The notes under the pieces: generated by a model
The model's database searches: none
What the model was told of the DNA's origin: nothing
Seen by the model: only the letters and a program-made list of their open reading frames with translations
Translations under genes and position numbers: made by a program
Shown here: positions 1 to 8,735 of the stretch, one piece after another
How the letters are laid out: the number at the start of each line of letters is the position of its first letter
How positions within the stretch are numbered: the first letter of the stretch is position 1
Source of the DNA: Kangiella aquimarina DSM 16071
GTDB lineage: Bacteria; Pseudomonadota; Gammaproteobacteria; Enterobacterales; Kangiellaceae
Assembly (NCBI RefSeq): GCF_000374105.1
Contig: NZ_KB893650.1
Location: 1,048,862-1,112,861, forward strand
DNA: 64,000 nucleotides
Direction: 5' to 3'

Positions 1-68
1 GGGTCGGTTTGACGACTGCTTGTGCCGCTGGTGGTCTTGGTGCAGCAATGATCCTGGAGGTTGAATAA
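1..68 (+). CDS. fadI: 3' end of fadI-type thiolase (partial)
   Basis: Reading from base 3, the frame gives a thiolase C-terminus (GLTTACAAGGLGAAMILEVE) and stops at 66-68. The C-A-A-G-G-L-G-A-A-M pattern is the conserved thiolase end that carries the second active-site cysteine. FadI performs the last step of beta-oxidation, cleaving 3-ketoacyl-CoA to acetyl-CoA and a shortened acyl-CoA. The stop overlaps the next ATG by one base (TAATG), so translation is probably coupled to fadJ. The start lies outside the window. FadI rather than FadA is inferred from the FadJ-type partner. Confidence 0.85.
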   Translation, partial: VGLTTACAAGGLGAAMILEVE

Positions 69-2215
69 TGTGTGAGTCAATTTTTGAACTGAACATGCAA
101 GATGATGGCATTGCCGTCATTACAATCGATCTACCAGGCGAAGCTCAGAATGTTTTGAAGCCTGAGTTCGGTGAGCAGGTTGGAGAGATTCTTGAGAAGC
201 TGTCCGATGATATCAGTGTAAAAGGTGTCATCATTCGCAGTGGAAAAGCTGGTAGTTTTATTGCCGGAGCTGATATCACAGTCCTTAATAGTGTTGATAC
301 AGCTGAAGAGGCTGAAGAGATCGCGAAAACGGGTCAGAGACTATTTACCCAATTAGAAAAGTTCAAGGTGCCGATTGTGGCAGCGATTGATGGTGCCTGT
401 CTGGGTGGTGGCCTCGAGCTTGCTCTTGCTTGTCATGGCCGTATTGCAAGTGATAGCTCCAAAACCAAACTGGGGCTACCGGAAGTTCAGCTAGGATTGT
501 TGCCAGGAAGCGGCGGCACTCAGCGCTTACCGAGACTTGTGGGTATTCCATCAGCTTTAGATATGATGCTTACGGGTAAGCAGCTTTTCCCTAAGCAGGC
601 AAAGAAATTGGGGCTGGTTGATGAGATTGTGCCAGCTGCAAATTTAATGAAGGCAGCCACCAAGCGACTTCATGATTTACGCAAAGACCGCTCCATGAAA
701 AAGCCGTGGACTTATTATCTTTCTCTGGCCGGTATTAAAGAGTTATTACTGGAGGCTAATCCTCTAGGTCGAAACCTGGTGTTCAATCAGGCTCGTAAAA
801 CCGTGGATAGTAAAACTAAGGGCAATTATCCGGCGCCTCATAAAATTATTGAGTGTGTTGAGAAGGGATATAGCCAGGGATTTGATGCGGGTTTGGCTGT
901 TGAAGCAAAGAACTTTGGTCAGTTGGTGGTGACACCTGAAGCAAAAGCGCTGATCAGTATTTTCTTTGCAACCACTGAGCTTAAGAAGGACAAGGGCGTT
1001 GAAGCTGATGTTGAAGCCGCTAAGGTCGATAAAGTTGGCGTATTAGGCGGCGGTTTAATGGGGTCGGGAATCGCCTATGTTTCCGTAGACAAAGCTGGCA
1101 AGCAGGTACGTGTTAAGGACGTCAGTTCAAAAGGCATAAATGGTGCCCTTAACTACAGCTGGAAAATCATCAGCAAGAAAATGAAGCGTCGTATTATTTC
1201 ACCCAGCGATGCTCGAAATACCATGTCATACCTGACTGGTTCGACGGATTACAAAGGCTTTAAAGATTGCGATATGATCATTGAGGCAGTATTTGAAGAT
1301 TTAGAACTGAAGCATCAGATGGTTAAAGATGTTGAGGATAACTGTGCTGAGAAAACGATCTTTGCCACCAATACTTCCTCTATCCCAATCAGTAAAATCG
1401 CTGAGGGTGCCAAGCGTCCTGAGCAGGTGGTGGGACTGCATTATTTTTCACCTGTAGAGAAAATGCCGTTGCTTGAAATCATTAAGACAGAAAAGACCGC
1501 AGACTGGGTTATTGCAACCTGCGTTGCTTTAGGCAAACAGCAGGGCAAGACGCCAATAGTGGTTAATGACGGTGCTGGTTTCTATGTTAATCGAATTTTA
1601 GCGCCTTATGTGAATGAAGCTGGTATTCTTCTGAGCGAAGGCGTCGCTATTGAAACTCTCGATAAAGCGATGGTGAAAGCTGGATTCCCAGTAGGCCCAA
1701 TAACCTTGCTGGATGAAGTTGGCATTGATGTGGCGACCAAAGTCGCTCCGATTCTGCAGGATGCCTTTGGTGACCGCATGGAAACTCCAAAAGCCTTCAG
1801 CAAATTGCTTGATGACGATCGCAAAGGCCGTAAGAACAATCGTGGCTTCTACCAATATCCAGCCAAAGGCAAAAAGAAACAGGTGGACGAATCCGTTTAC
1901 CAAGTACTTGGAGTGGAACCAGGTAAAGAAGTGAGTTCAGCTGAAATAGCCGAACGAGGAATGTTGTTAATGGCCAATGAAGCAGCCCGTTGTCTGGATG
2001 AAGGCATCATTCGCAGCGCAAGGGACGGAGATGTTGGAGCTATTTTTGGTATTGGTTTCCCTCCCTTCCATGGTGGGCCATTCCGTTATATGGATAAACG
2101 TGGCATCGCGACCATTGTTGATCGTCTGGAGCATTACCAGAATTTATATGGTGAGCGTTTCAAGCCGGCAAAAGTCCTAGTCAAGATGAAGGAAAATCAG
2201 GAATCTTTTTATTAA
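68..2215 (+). CDS. fadJ: Fatty-acid oxidation complex alpha subunit FadJ
   Basis: This bifunctional 715-residue protein has an N-terminal enoyl-CoA hydratase/isomerase domain (about 1-190, oxyanion region FIAGADI, then CLGGGLELALACHGR and the LGLPEVQLGLLPGSGGTQRL stretch). An NAD-binding 3-hydroxyacyl-CoA dehydrogenase follows from about residue 320 (GVLGGGLMGSGIAYV), with its C-terminal domain after that. The length matches E. coli FadJ (714) and the N-terminus resembles FadJ more than FadB. It hydrates enoyl-CoA and oxidises the 3-hydroxyacyl-CoA, then passes the product to the thiolase encoded just upstream. The ATG overlaps the thiolase stop by one base. A terminator follows at 2229. Confidence 0.93.
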   Translation: MCESIFELNMQDDGIAVITIDLPGEAQNVLKPEFGEQVGEILEKLSDDISVKGVIIRSGKAGSFIAGADITVLNSVDTAEEAEEIAKTGQRLFTQLEKFKVPIVAAIDGACLGGGLELALACHGRIASDSSKTKLGLPEVQLGLLPGSGGTQRLPRLVGIPSALDMMLTGKQLFPKQAKKLGLVDEIVPAANLMKAATKRLHDLRKDRSMKKPWTYYLSLAGIKELLLEANPLGRNLVFNQARKTVDSKTKGNYPAPHKIIECVEKGYSQGFDAGLAVEAKNFGQLVVTPEAKALISIFFATTELKKDKGVEADVEAAKVDKVGVLGGGLMGSGIAYVSVDKAGKQVRVKDVSSKGINGALNYSWKIISKKMKRRIISPSDARNTMSYLTGSTDYKGFKDCDMIIEAVFEDLELKHQMVKDVEDNCAEKTIFATNTSSIPISKIAEGAKRPEQVVGLHYFSPVEKMPLLEIIKTEKTADWVIATCVALGKQQGKTPIVVNDGAGFYVNRILAPYVNEAGILLSEGVAIETLDKAMVKAGFPVGPITLLDEVGIDVATKVAPILQDAFGDRMETPKAFSKLLDDDRKGRKNNRGFYQYPAKGKKKQVDESVYQVLGVEPGKEVSSAEIAERGMLLMANEAARCLDEGIIRSARDGDVGAIFGIGFPPFHGGPFRYMDKRGIATIVDRLEHYQNLYGERFKPAKVLVKMKENQESFY

Positions 2216-2228
2216 GTAAAGTTGTATG

Positions 2229-2260
2229 AAAAAGCCGGGCAACCAAGCTCGGTTTTTTTA
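2229..2260 (+). terminator. Rho-independent terminator of fadIJ
   Basis: A hairpin pairs AGCCGGGC with GCTCGGTT (one G-T wobble in the core) around a six-base loop and is followed by a run of seven T. It starts 14 bases after the fadJ stop. Confidence 0.8.
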
Positions 2261-2349
2261 TGCCTGTTTTTTATACCTGAAGTGATATAAAGAATATACG
2301 GGAAAAATAAAAGGCGACCGGAGCCGCCTTGAAAAACTACAGGGAGGAG

Positions 2350-2508
2350 TTACTCAAAGATTTTCTTTAACAAGGGTTTAGAAGCAATAGTCAGGGCAAA
2401 TGCAACAAACAGCTCTTTGTTTTCAGCAAATAGCTGAGCAAAGTATGGAGTGTCTGCCAAAAACTTGATACCTGCTAAAGCAGCTACAATAACAAGTATA
2501 TATTTCAT
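2350..2508 (-). CDS. Small single-pass membrane peptide (52 aa)
   Basis: An open frame of 52 codons runs from ATG at 2508 to TAA at 2350. A good ribosome site (AGGA, seven bases before ATG) precedes it. The product begins MKYILVIVAALAGIKFLA, a hydrophobic helix with one leading lysine, continues through PYFAQLFAENKELF into a second apolar stretch (VAFALTIAS) and ends in a basic tail KPLLKKIFE. I do not recognise a family. It could be a one- or two-pass inner-membrane peptide. It is convergent with fadJ and downstream of the outer-membrane pair on the same strand, about 220 bases away. The in-frame ribosome site and membrane pattern make it more than a chance frame, but conservation is untested. 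Confidence 0.55.
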   Translation of the reverse strand: MKYILVIVAALAGIKFLADTPYFAQLFAENKELFVAFALTIASKPLLKKIFE

Positions 2509-2683
2509 CTTAATTTCCTACACATATGGTTTGTTTACATCGTATGGTGGATATTCTAGAGAGTTTTCAAAAATGATCTGTGTGCTGATTCTCACTGAGT
2601 TGTGAGCTAGTGTGAAACAGTTTGCAAAAAATGTCAGAAATCTTTACAGGCTTATAATGTTCAGGAATATCAAGGGTTGTATA

Positions 2684-2712
2684 GGAGCCACCAGCGTGAA
2701 ACTCATGGCTCC
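2684..2712 (-). other. Seven-base-pair dyad after the barrel gene
   Basis: GGAGCCA and TGGCTCC form a perfect stem with a 15-base loop, 16-44 bases past the stop of the minus-strand barrel gene. There is no T-run on either side, so it is at best a weak terminator or an mRNA 3'-end stabiliser. Confidence 0.3.
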
Positions 2713-2727
2713 GATAGCTATTAGCGA

Positions 2728-3351
2728 TTAAGGTGTAAATCTTAAGTTTAGTCCAGATGTAAGGCCTGTTGCCTCTTCAGATACGGCAATACCTACAGAC
2801 CACAACTTAGAGAAATAATAGCGCGTTTCTAAACCATAGACTGAATCGTTATCATCTTCATGGTTAATTTCGTCAACATAAGGAGAAAATTCTACATCAC
2901 GATATCCGGCAAAAACTGTATACTCCCAATTGGCCGCGAATCTGCTACGAATACCAATATTGGCTAAGTAACCATCTTCATCATTACCGTATGTATCGCC
3001 TGGTATTATTCCTTCAGCGTCTTGCTTTAGATAACCAACTTCAGCAAAAAAGTCTGTACTTCTCCCCATTGGTGTATGCCAACCTAAAGCAACGGAATAC
3101 TCCTTGGCTGTGACCTCTCCAGCGACATTGTCTGTCCAGATATCCGCCTTTTGTTCTTGGGCTATATAACGCAGGTATGTGGACTCATTAAAACTACCCA
3201 CCAAATCAATCTTGAAGCCGGTTTTATCGCTAGTAAGTTCACCTTCACTGTGGATATAACCAAACTGCCAGTAATCATAGCTGAGTTTATCGTTAGCTTG
3301 CGTAGTTAAGCCAATCGTGCTCATAAGTGCTAAGAATAATGCTTTTTTCAT
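2728..3351 (-). CDS. Outer-membrane beta-barrel protein (paralogue 1)
   Basis: With the internal ATG at 3351 the protein has 207 residues and starts with a signal peptide (MKKALFLALMSTIGLTTQAN). A ribosome site (GGAA) precedes this ATG; the longer frame back to 3390 would bury the signal peptide, so I prefer 3351. The mature part begins LSYDYWQFGYIHSEGE, shows alternating polar and aromatic strands throughout, and ends LNLRFTP, as barrels do. It resembles the next gene (SYDY-x-Q-x-G-x-I near the N-terminus, same strand order), so the two are tandem paralogues. Small porin-like or Ax21/OmpX-like barrels are the nearest known type. No enzyme motif is visible and the ligand is unknown. Confidence 0.7.
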   Translation of the reverse strand: MKKALFLALMSTIGLTTQANDKLSYDYWQFGYIHSEGELTSDKTGFKIDLVGSFNESTYLRYIAQEQKADIWTDNVAGEVTAKEYSVALGWHTPMGRSTDFFAEVGYLKQDAEGIIPGDTYGNDEDGYLANIGIRSRFAANWEYTVFAGYRDVEFSPYVDEINHEDDNDSVYGLETRYYFSKLWSVGIAVSEEATGLTSGLNLRFTP

Positions 3352-3417
3352 CGTTATCATTCCATATTCAAAAAATTCACCGGCCATCATACTATAACCA
3401 AATCCGGATTAGAAAAT

Positions 3418-3448
3418 AAAAAGCCACTTAAAAGTAAGTGGCTTTTTA
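3418..3448 (-). terminator. Terminator of barrel paralogue 2
   Basis: A perfect 13-bp stem (AAAAAGCCACTTA with TAAGTGGCTTTTT) closes a four-base loop. On the minus strand it follows the stop at 3465 by 17 bases and ends in a T-run. The flanking A/T runs would let it work both ways. Confidence 0.85.
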
Positions 3449-3464
3449 GGTCTAGCTGATATGC

Positions 3465-3995
3465 TTAGAAGCTATAACGGAAGTTTACACCGATATGCTC
3501 GTCAAGCTCATCATCGTTACCAAACTCAAGGGCAACTGACATGTTACGGTCAAAGTGATAACGACCCTCCACAGTAATGTCTGTTGAGTCAAGAACGTCT
3601 GAGTGAGTGGCATAGGCGCCTACTTCTAAGTCGTTAGTAAACATGCTTCTAAAGCCGGCCATAACGTTATAACCGTTATCATCAAAACCAAAGTCAGCAT
3701 CAAAGTCTTCATAACCTAACTCGGCAACGAAGTCGGTATTGTTGGTGATTTCCATATTGAAACCAGCATTGATTCGTAAAATGCTAATGTCAAAACCACC
3801 GTTATCTAGGTCACTATAGTCAACTTTACCGTAGAAGTTTTCAGTAAAGCTTTTTGAAAATTCAAAGTTAACACCGTCAACTTCGTCATAATCGATTAGA
3901 CCACCTTGAACATAGTCATAGCTGACGTTGTTCGCCATGGCTAGACCTGATGAAAGAGCGATCGTAGTTGCAACGAACAATTTCTTTAATGACAT
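3465..3995 (-). CDS. Outer-membrane beta-barrel protein (paralogue 2)
   Basis: The chosen ATG at 3995 has a strong ribosome site (AGGAG) eight bases before it and opens a signal peptide (MSLKKLFVATTIALSSGLAMA); a longer frame to 4037 has no such support. The 176-residue product is acidic and rich in Asp, Gly, Phe and Tyr, with repeated strand-turn units (NNVSYDYVQGGLIDYDE, LRINAGFNMEITN, GVNFRYSF at the end). It is a probable small outer-membrane barrel and a paralogue of the adjacent minus-strand gene. The leader contains a GC-rich dyad (CGAGG/CCTCG, 4030-4047) of unknown meaning. Own terminators after each copy suggest separate transcripts. Function unknown. Confidence 0.72.
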   Translation of the reverse strand: MSLKKLFVATTIALSSGLAMANNVSYDYVQGGLIDYDEVDGVNFEFSKSFTENFYGKVDYSDLDNGGFDISILRINAGFNMEITNNTDFVAELGYEDFDADFGFDDNGYNVMAGFRSMFTNDLEVGAYATHSDVLDSTDITVEGRYHFDRNMSVALEFGNDDELDEHIGVNFRYSF

Positions 3996-4121
3996 TATTA
4001 TCTCCTCATGTATTCTTGTTAAATAATGCGAGGTCAATTATCCTCGTCAGTATCTGAACGATAACTGAACCCTGATTAATGAAATATTAATAGGTTCACA
4101 GAACTTATATCCGGTAAATTT

Positions 4122-5039
4122 ATGCATAAAAAGTTGAATCCTGTCCTTGACCAGCTTAACAAAGTAGTTTTAGGCAAGCCTCATCAAGTCAAACTTGCCG
4201 TTGCCTGTTTATTAGCCAAGGGGCACCTGCTGATAGAAGATTTACCCGGCATGGGTAAAACAACCTTAGGGCAGGCGATAGCTAGAGTTTTTGGCCTCGA
4301 GTTTCAACGGGTTCAGTTTACCAGTGATATTTTGCCCGGGGATATCGTAGGTGCCAATATTTATGATCGTGAGAAAGGCAGTTTTGAGTTTCATCCTGGA
4401 CCAGTTTTCTCGCAGCTGGTTCTGGCAGATGAAATTAACCGGGCAACTCCTAAAGCTCAGAGTGCTTTACTGGAAGCCATGGAAGAGCAGCAGGTTACGA
4501 TTGAAGGTAAAACGTATCCATTACCGCAGCCTTTCTTTGTAATTGCCACTCAGAATCCTTCCTACCAGATCGGTACTTACTCTTTACCTGAGTCGCAACT
4601 GGATCGTTTCCTGTTTCGAATTCAACTGGGTTATCCAGAGGCGGGCTTTGAAAAAGTCTTGCTTCGTGGAGAGTCAGGGCGAGTACAAATGAATAAGATT
4701 GAAACTCTGCTTGAGCTGGATGAGTTGATGAAGATTCAGAAATTTGTTCAAACTATAACAATCAGTGATCACTTATTAAGTTATGTCATGGAGCTGATAA
4801 ATGCTACTCGGCAAAGTCCTGACTTTGCACACGGTCTTTCGCCTCGTGGTGGACTGGCGCTGATCGGCGCTGCAAAGGCCTGGGCTTTCCTTGATGAAAG
4901 GGACTATGTTCTACCTGAAGATTTACAGATGGTTTTTGTGCCAACCGTTGCGCATCGCTTGCAGTCAGTGAAAACTTCCAGTGAGAAAATTGAAGTACTG
5001 GTGGAGCAAATAATCCAAGATACACCAGTACCAGCATAA
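4122..5039 (+). CDS. MoxR-family AAA+ ATPase
   Basis: This 305-residue AAA+ protein has Walker A at 43-48 (GMGKTT), Walker B near 105 (LADEINRA), sensor 1 (FFVIATQNP) and the RLQSVK region near the end. These are the features of the MoxR family of chaperone-like ATPases. It is the first of three close genes with a DUF58 protein and a transmembrane transglutaminase, the usual MoxR-DUF58-TgpA set in proteobacteria. The family is thought to assemble or remodel protein complexes at the membrane or in the periplasm; the client here is probably the DUF58 partner. No strong ribosome site is visible before the ATG. Confidence 0.88.
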   Translation: MHKKLNPVLDQLNKVVLGKPHQVKLAVACLLAKGHLLIEDLPGMGKTTLGQAIARVFGLEFQRVQFTSDILPGDIVGANIYDREKGSFEFHPGPVFSQLVLADEINRATPKAQSALLEAMEEQQVTIEGKTYPLPQPFFVIATQNPSYQIGTYSLPESQLDRFLFRIQLGYPEAGFEKVLLRGESGRVQMNKIETLLELDELMKIQKFVQTITISDHLLSYVMELINATRQSPDFAHGLSPRGGLALIGAAKAWAFLDERDYVLPEDLQMVFVPTVAHRLQSVKTSSEKIEVLVEQIIQDTPVPA

Positions 5040-5049
5040 CCGAAACTTG

Positions 5050-6000
5050 ATGAAAATTGTTAGCGCCATAGAACAGAAATTCTTCAGCTGGGTGGATAAG
5101 AGAAGCCCTGAGCAGCAAGAAGTTCATCTTCGCCAGAAAAATATCTATATTTTACCTACCCGTTACGGCTGGCTGATGTTGATGATTCTGATTCTGATAT
5201 TGGTCGCCTCAACTAATTATCAGAACAACATGGGCTTTATGGCGGGTTTTATTCTGTTGGCGATCGGCATGCTATCGGTTTTCTATACCTACCGGAATGT
5301 GCGAGGCCTTAAAATCAGAGCCTTAAAACCGCAGTCGGTTTATGTTGGACAGGAGTGCTCATTTCCTTTTGAATTTAATAATTCATCGGAGAGTTACCGT
5401 TCTTCAATAGGTATTGGCCTGAACAAGAAACAAGTTGAATACTGTGACGTTGATTCTCGTTCTAAGACTCTCTTTCATATCAAAATCAAGGCGAACAAAC
5501 GTGGGCTGTTAGAACCAAAGCGATTCGTCTGTACCAGTATTTTCCCATTTGGCATTTTTCAGGTCTGGTCCTGGTTTAAGCCGAGTTATGGTGCATTAAT
5601 TTATCCTAAACCTATCGAATGTCCTCAGATCCTGGCACCGCAGTCTCATGGGCAGGAAGAGGGAGCCTTTGCCCAGAGAGGTTCAGAGGACTTTCATAGT
5701 CTACGAGATTATCAGTCAGGCGATCCCATCAAGCAGGTGATGTGGAAAGCTTTCGCCCGAGAGCGTGGTTTATTAACCAAAGAATTTGAAGAGTTGGTTG
5801 GTGAGCAGCACCTTCTTACTTGGGAAAGCGTCAGTCAATATGATAAAGAGTTAGCAATATCATATTTGACTGATGCAGTTATTAAGGCCGAGCAGGCTGG
5901 CAATCTGTATGGACTTGAATTACCCAAAGTTCGAATCGAAAAAGGGCAGGGCGCTGAACACTTGCATCAATGTTTAAGTGCTCTGGCTTTGATGGAATAA
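5050..6000 (+). CDS. DUF58-domain membrane protein
   Basis: The ATG at 5050 lies 10 bases after the MoxR stop; a TTG one codon earlier is possible but less likely. The 316-residue product has two membrane helices near the N-terminus (about 40-80: WLMLMILILILVAS and GFILLAIGMLSVFYTY), a beta-rich middle, and the DUF58 core with the signature GSEDFHSLRDYQSGDPIKQV near residue 225. DUF58 proteins occur beside MoxR ATPases and probably form a membrane-anchored scaffold with a degenerate von Willebrand-like domain. Co-transcription with both neighbours is supported by spacings of 10 and 15 bases. Confidence 0.85.
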   Translation: MKIVSAIEQKFFSWVDKRSPEQQEVHLRQKNIYILPTRYGWLMLMILILILVASTNYQNNMGFMAGFILLAIGMLSVFYTYRNVRGLKIRALKPQSVYVGQECSFPFEFNNSSESYRSSIGIGLNKKQVEYCDVDSRSKTLFHIKIKANKRGLLEPKRFVCTSIFPFGIFQVWSWFKPSYGALIYPKPIECPQILAPQSHGQEEGAFAQRGSEDFHSLRDYQSGDPIKQVMWKAFARERGLLTKEFEELVGEQHLLTWESVSQYDKELAISYLTDAVIKAEQAGNLYGLELPKVRIEKGQGAEHLHQCLSALALME

Positions 6001-6015
6001 AGGGCGAGCAAAACT

Positions 6016-7992
6016 ATGAATACTCAATCGCTGCCACTGACCCGCCCGGGCATTATTCCTATTTTAATTATCGTGCAAGCTATTGTGCTTTCACCCTTAT
6101 GGTTTCATCTCCCTGCCTGGATTTCAGCGTCAACTATTGCACTTCTTTTGACACGATTTGCAGTTTATAAAAAGGCCGTTCATATTCCTTCCTGGTTGAT
6201 TTTGATTTTGGCGATTTGTGCGCTTGGTGGTGTGTTTCTTTACTTCAGGACTATTAGTGGTCGTGAAGCGGGCGTTGGACTTATTAGTTTGATGTACACC
6301 TTCAAACTTCTTGAAGCAAAAAACTATCGCGACGGTGCGTTAATTTTATTTATTTCTTTTTTCATCTTGGTAACTGCATTTTTATACGACGAATCGATTT
6401 TGATGGGCGTCTATTTGCTGGTTGCAATGATGTCAATATTGATGGGGCTGATTGCGCTGAATAGTATCCAGGGTGTCGCAGGCATCCGAAATCTAGGCAA
6501 GATTTCAGGAATAACTTTACTGCAAGCATTACCGATTATGTTGATTCTCTTTTTTCTTTTTCCGAGACTTTCTGGACCTTTGTGGGCCATGCCTTCGCAG
6601 CGTGAAAGTGGTATGGGAATTGACGATGAGATGATCCCTGGTTCTATGGCTGGATTGTACGGCTTTGATGAAATTGCATTTCGAGTAGATTTTGAAGGTG
6701 AGGCTCCTCCTATCAACCAAATGTATTGGCGCGGCCTCGCGCTATCCGAGTTTGATGGCATAGCATGGAAGATAGGCGTTGAGTCTCCACTTCGAAGAGA
6801 TAGTTATCCAAAGGGCTCGCCTACTTATCAATATCGAGTTCAGTTAGAACCGCATAATCGTCGTTGGATTTTTGGTCTGGAAGATCTGATTGAACCACCC
6901 AAAGAAAAAGTCTATCTATTTAACAATTACACTTGGCGACAATCTCAGAGAGTAACCCAAAGATTACTTTATTCTGCCCAGGCTTACCAGATTGATTACT
7001 CAGATATTGAGCTATCCCAATGGCAAAGACAGCTCAATACTCAGTTACCCGAGGATAGTAATGAGCAAACAAGAGAGTGGGCAATTGAGGAGTATCAGAA
7101 AGTCAATGAGCCTGAAGAGTTTGTTCGATATGTATTAAGCCATATTCGCCAGCAGAATTATCACTATACACTTTTACCTGAAGTCTTTGAGCAGAATGTT
7201 ATCGATGGATTCTGGCTTGATAGCCGTGAGGGTTATTGTGAGCATTATGCCAGTGCCTTCGTGTTTATTATGCGTGCCGCTGGAATTCCGGCAAGAGTGG
7301 TAACCGGCTATCAAGGTGGCGAGTATAACCCCTACGGTGATTACTACATCATTCGCCAAAAAGATGCTCATGCCTGGACTGAAGTCTGGTTAGAAGGTGA
7401 GGGCTGGAGAAGGGTTGATCCTACCGCAGCTATCCATCCGTCACGAGTTGATGATTCATTGTTAAATCAAACCAGCTCAAGGGATGACTGGTTTACTGAT
7501 TTTGATAGTTTAACGACTACTGACAGTGAACTGGCTAGAACTTTTTGGCGGCAGATTAGCCTGCGCTGGGATGCCATGCAAAGCTTCTGGAACGAGAGCT
7601 TGATGGGTTATGACAAGGATATGCAGTTCAACTGGTTGTCAAAAGTAGGTATCAATAATAACCAATGGCGCTACCTAGGTTACGCTTTGCTGGCAACTAT
7701 ATTGCTGGCAGGCGCTGGCTTCGGTCTGTGGATTTTAAGTCAGGCTAAAAGTAAGGATAAGATTGAACGGGCTTACAGACGTTTCCAGCGAGTATTAGAA
7801 AAGCAGGGAGTGGATATCAGGCTTTATGAAGGTCCTAAGGATCTGCTGCATAGAATTAAGCAACAACATCCCGAGCTTTACCCAAAAGCCGAGCGAGTTA
7901 TTAAGCGATATATCTCTATTCGATATCAGAAGAGCAGGGTTTCCGAATCCAATCAGCAAAGCTTTATTAAAACTGCCAAAAGCTACCATTAG
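6016..7992 (+). CDS. TgpA-type membrane transglutaminase-like protease
   Basis: The 658-residue protein begins with five to six membrane helices (about 12-185, DUF3488), has a periplasmic domain, then a transglutaminase core with the papain-like triad Cys408 (EGYCEHYA), His452 (DAHAWTEV) and Asp468 (WRRVDPT). A further helix near 555-578 and a cytoplasmic DUF4129-type tail follow. The Pseudomonas relative TgpA is essential. The third gene of the MoxR set, it starts 15 bases after the DUF58 stop. It probably processes or crosslinks envelope proteins, but the substrate is unknown. All three catalytic residues are present, so it should be active. Confidence 0.88.
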   Translation: MNTQSLPLTRPGIIPILIIVQAIVLSPLWFHLPAWISASTIALLLTRFAVYKKAVHIPSWLILILAICALGGVFLYFRTISGREAGVGLISLMYTFKLLEAKNYRDGALILFISFFILVTAFLYDESILMGVYLLVAMMSILMGLIALNSIQGVAGIRNLGKISGITLLQALPIMLILFFLFPRLSGPLWAMPSQRESGMGIDDEMIPGSMAGLYGFDEIAFRVDFEGEAPPINQMYWRGLALSEFDGIAWKIGVESPLRRDSYPKGSPTYQYRVQLEPHNRRWIFGLEDLIEPPKEKVYLFNNYTWRQSQRVTQRLLYSAQAYQIDYSDIELSQWQRQLNTQLPEDSNEQTREWAIEEYQKVNEPEEFVRYVLSHIRQQNYHYTLLPEVFEQNVIDGFWLDSREGYCEHYASAFVFIMRAAGIPARVVTGYQGGEYNPYGDYYIIRQKDAHAWTEVWLEGEGWRRVDPTAAIHPSRVDDSLLNQTSSRDDWFTDFDSLTTTDSELARTFWRQISLRWDAMQSFWNESLMGYDKDMQFNWLSKVGINNNQWRYLGYALLATILLAGAGFGLWILSQAKSKDKIERAYRRFQRVLEKQGVDIRLYEGPKDLLHRIKQQHPELYPKAERVIKRYISIRYQKSRVSESNQQSFIKTAKSYH

Positions 7993-8035
7993 TATGGATT
8001 GCTGGCTAACCATCTTAAGCACGGGGGCGCTAACA

Positions 8036-8064
8036 CTGACAACGTAAGGGCAAGCGGGTATAAT
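8036..8064 (+). promoter_or_regulatory. Sigma70 promoter for miaE
   Basis: A -35 box CTGACA (8036-8041) and a perfect -10 box TATAAT (8059-8064) are separated by exactly 17 bases. Transcription should begin near 8071. The upstream candidate ATG at 8063 lies inside the -10 box, so this promoter decides the miaE start in favour of 8096. Confidence 0.75.
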
Positions 8065-8095
8065 GCGCCCATATTTGGCTACCAACAATGATCCC

Positions 8096-8707
8096 ATGGC
8101 TGATATCACGCCAATCCATAATTTCTTGCATTGCAAAACCCCTGCTGCCTGGCTTGAGAGAGCCACTCAGGAAATCGAAACCTTGCTGATTGATCATGCG
8201 CACTGTGAAAAAAAAGCTGCTGCAACTGCGGTTAAACTAATGTTTCGCTATCCTGATCGCATTGACCTGCTGAAGAAACTGTCGCAACTGACTCGTGAAG
8301 AAGTGTTGCACTTCGAGCAGGTACTGGAGTTTATGGAGCAACGTGATATTCGTTATCGAGCCATTAAGCCTTCACGTTATGCTGCTGGTTTGCATAAGTA
8401 TGCAAGTAAAGATGAGCCACAACGTTTAATCGATGGTTTGATTATTGGAGCCATTATCGAAGCTCGTTCCTGTGAGCGCTTCCATGCTTTGGCACCTTAT
8501 TTCAAAGATAGTGAGCCGGAGCTTTCAAAGTATTACCGCTTCTTATTAAAATCAGAGTCACGCCACTTTGCGGATTATCTGGAACTGGCGCAAAACTACG
8601 CCAAAGAGCCCATTGATGAGCGCGTGCAGTTTTTTCTTGAGAAAGAAAAAGAGCTGATTGAAAGTCCGGATAAGCAGTTCCGTTTTCACTCCGGGGTGCC
8701 CGCATAA
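8096..8707 (+). CDS. miaE: tRNA-(ms2io6A)-hydroxylase MiaE
   Basis: MiaE is a non-haem di-iron monooxygenase that hydroxylates the isopentenyl group of ms2i6A at position 37 of tRNAs reading U-starting codons. The 203-residue product has the di-iron helices: REEVLHFEQVLEFME, IEARSCERFHAL and ESRHFADYLELA carry the E and E-x-x-H ligands. Length matches the short Pseudomonas-type MiaE. I place the start at ATG 8096 (MADITPIHNFLH), because the longer frame from 8063 begins inside the -10 box. The gene precedes pepE by 28 bases and probably shares its transcript. Confidence 0.9.
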   Translation: MADITPIHNFLHCKTPAAWLERATQEIETLLIDHAHCEKKAAATAVKLMFRYPDRIDLLKKLSQLTREEVLHFEQVLEFMEQRDIRYRAIKPSRYAAGLHKYASKDEPQRLIDGLIIGAIIEARSCERFHALAPYFKDSEPELSKYYRFLLKSESRHFADYLELAQNYAKEPIDERVQFFLEKEKELIESPDKQFRFHSGVPA

Positions 8708-8735
8708 CCTAATTCCAAATTGATGGAGAGACCTA

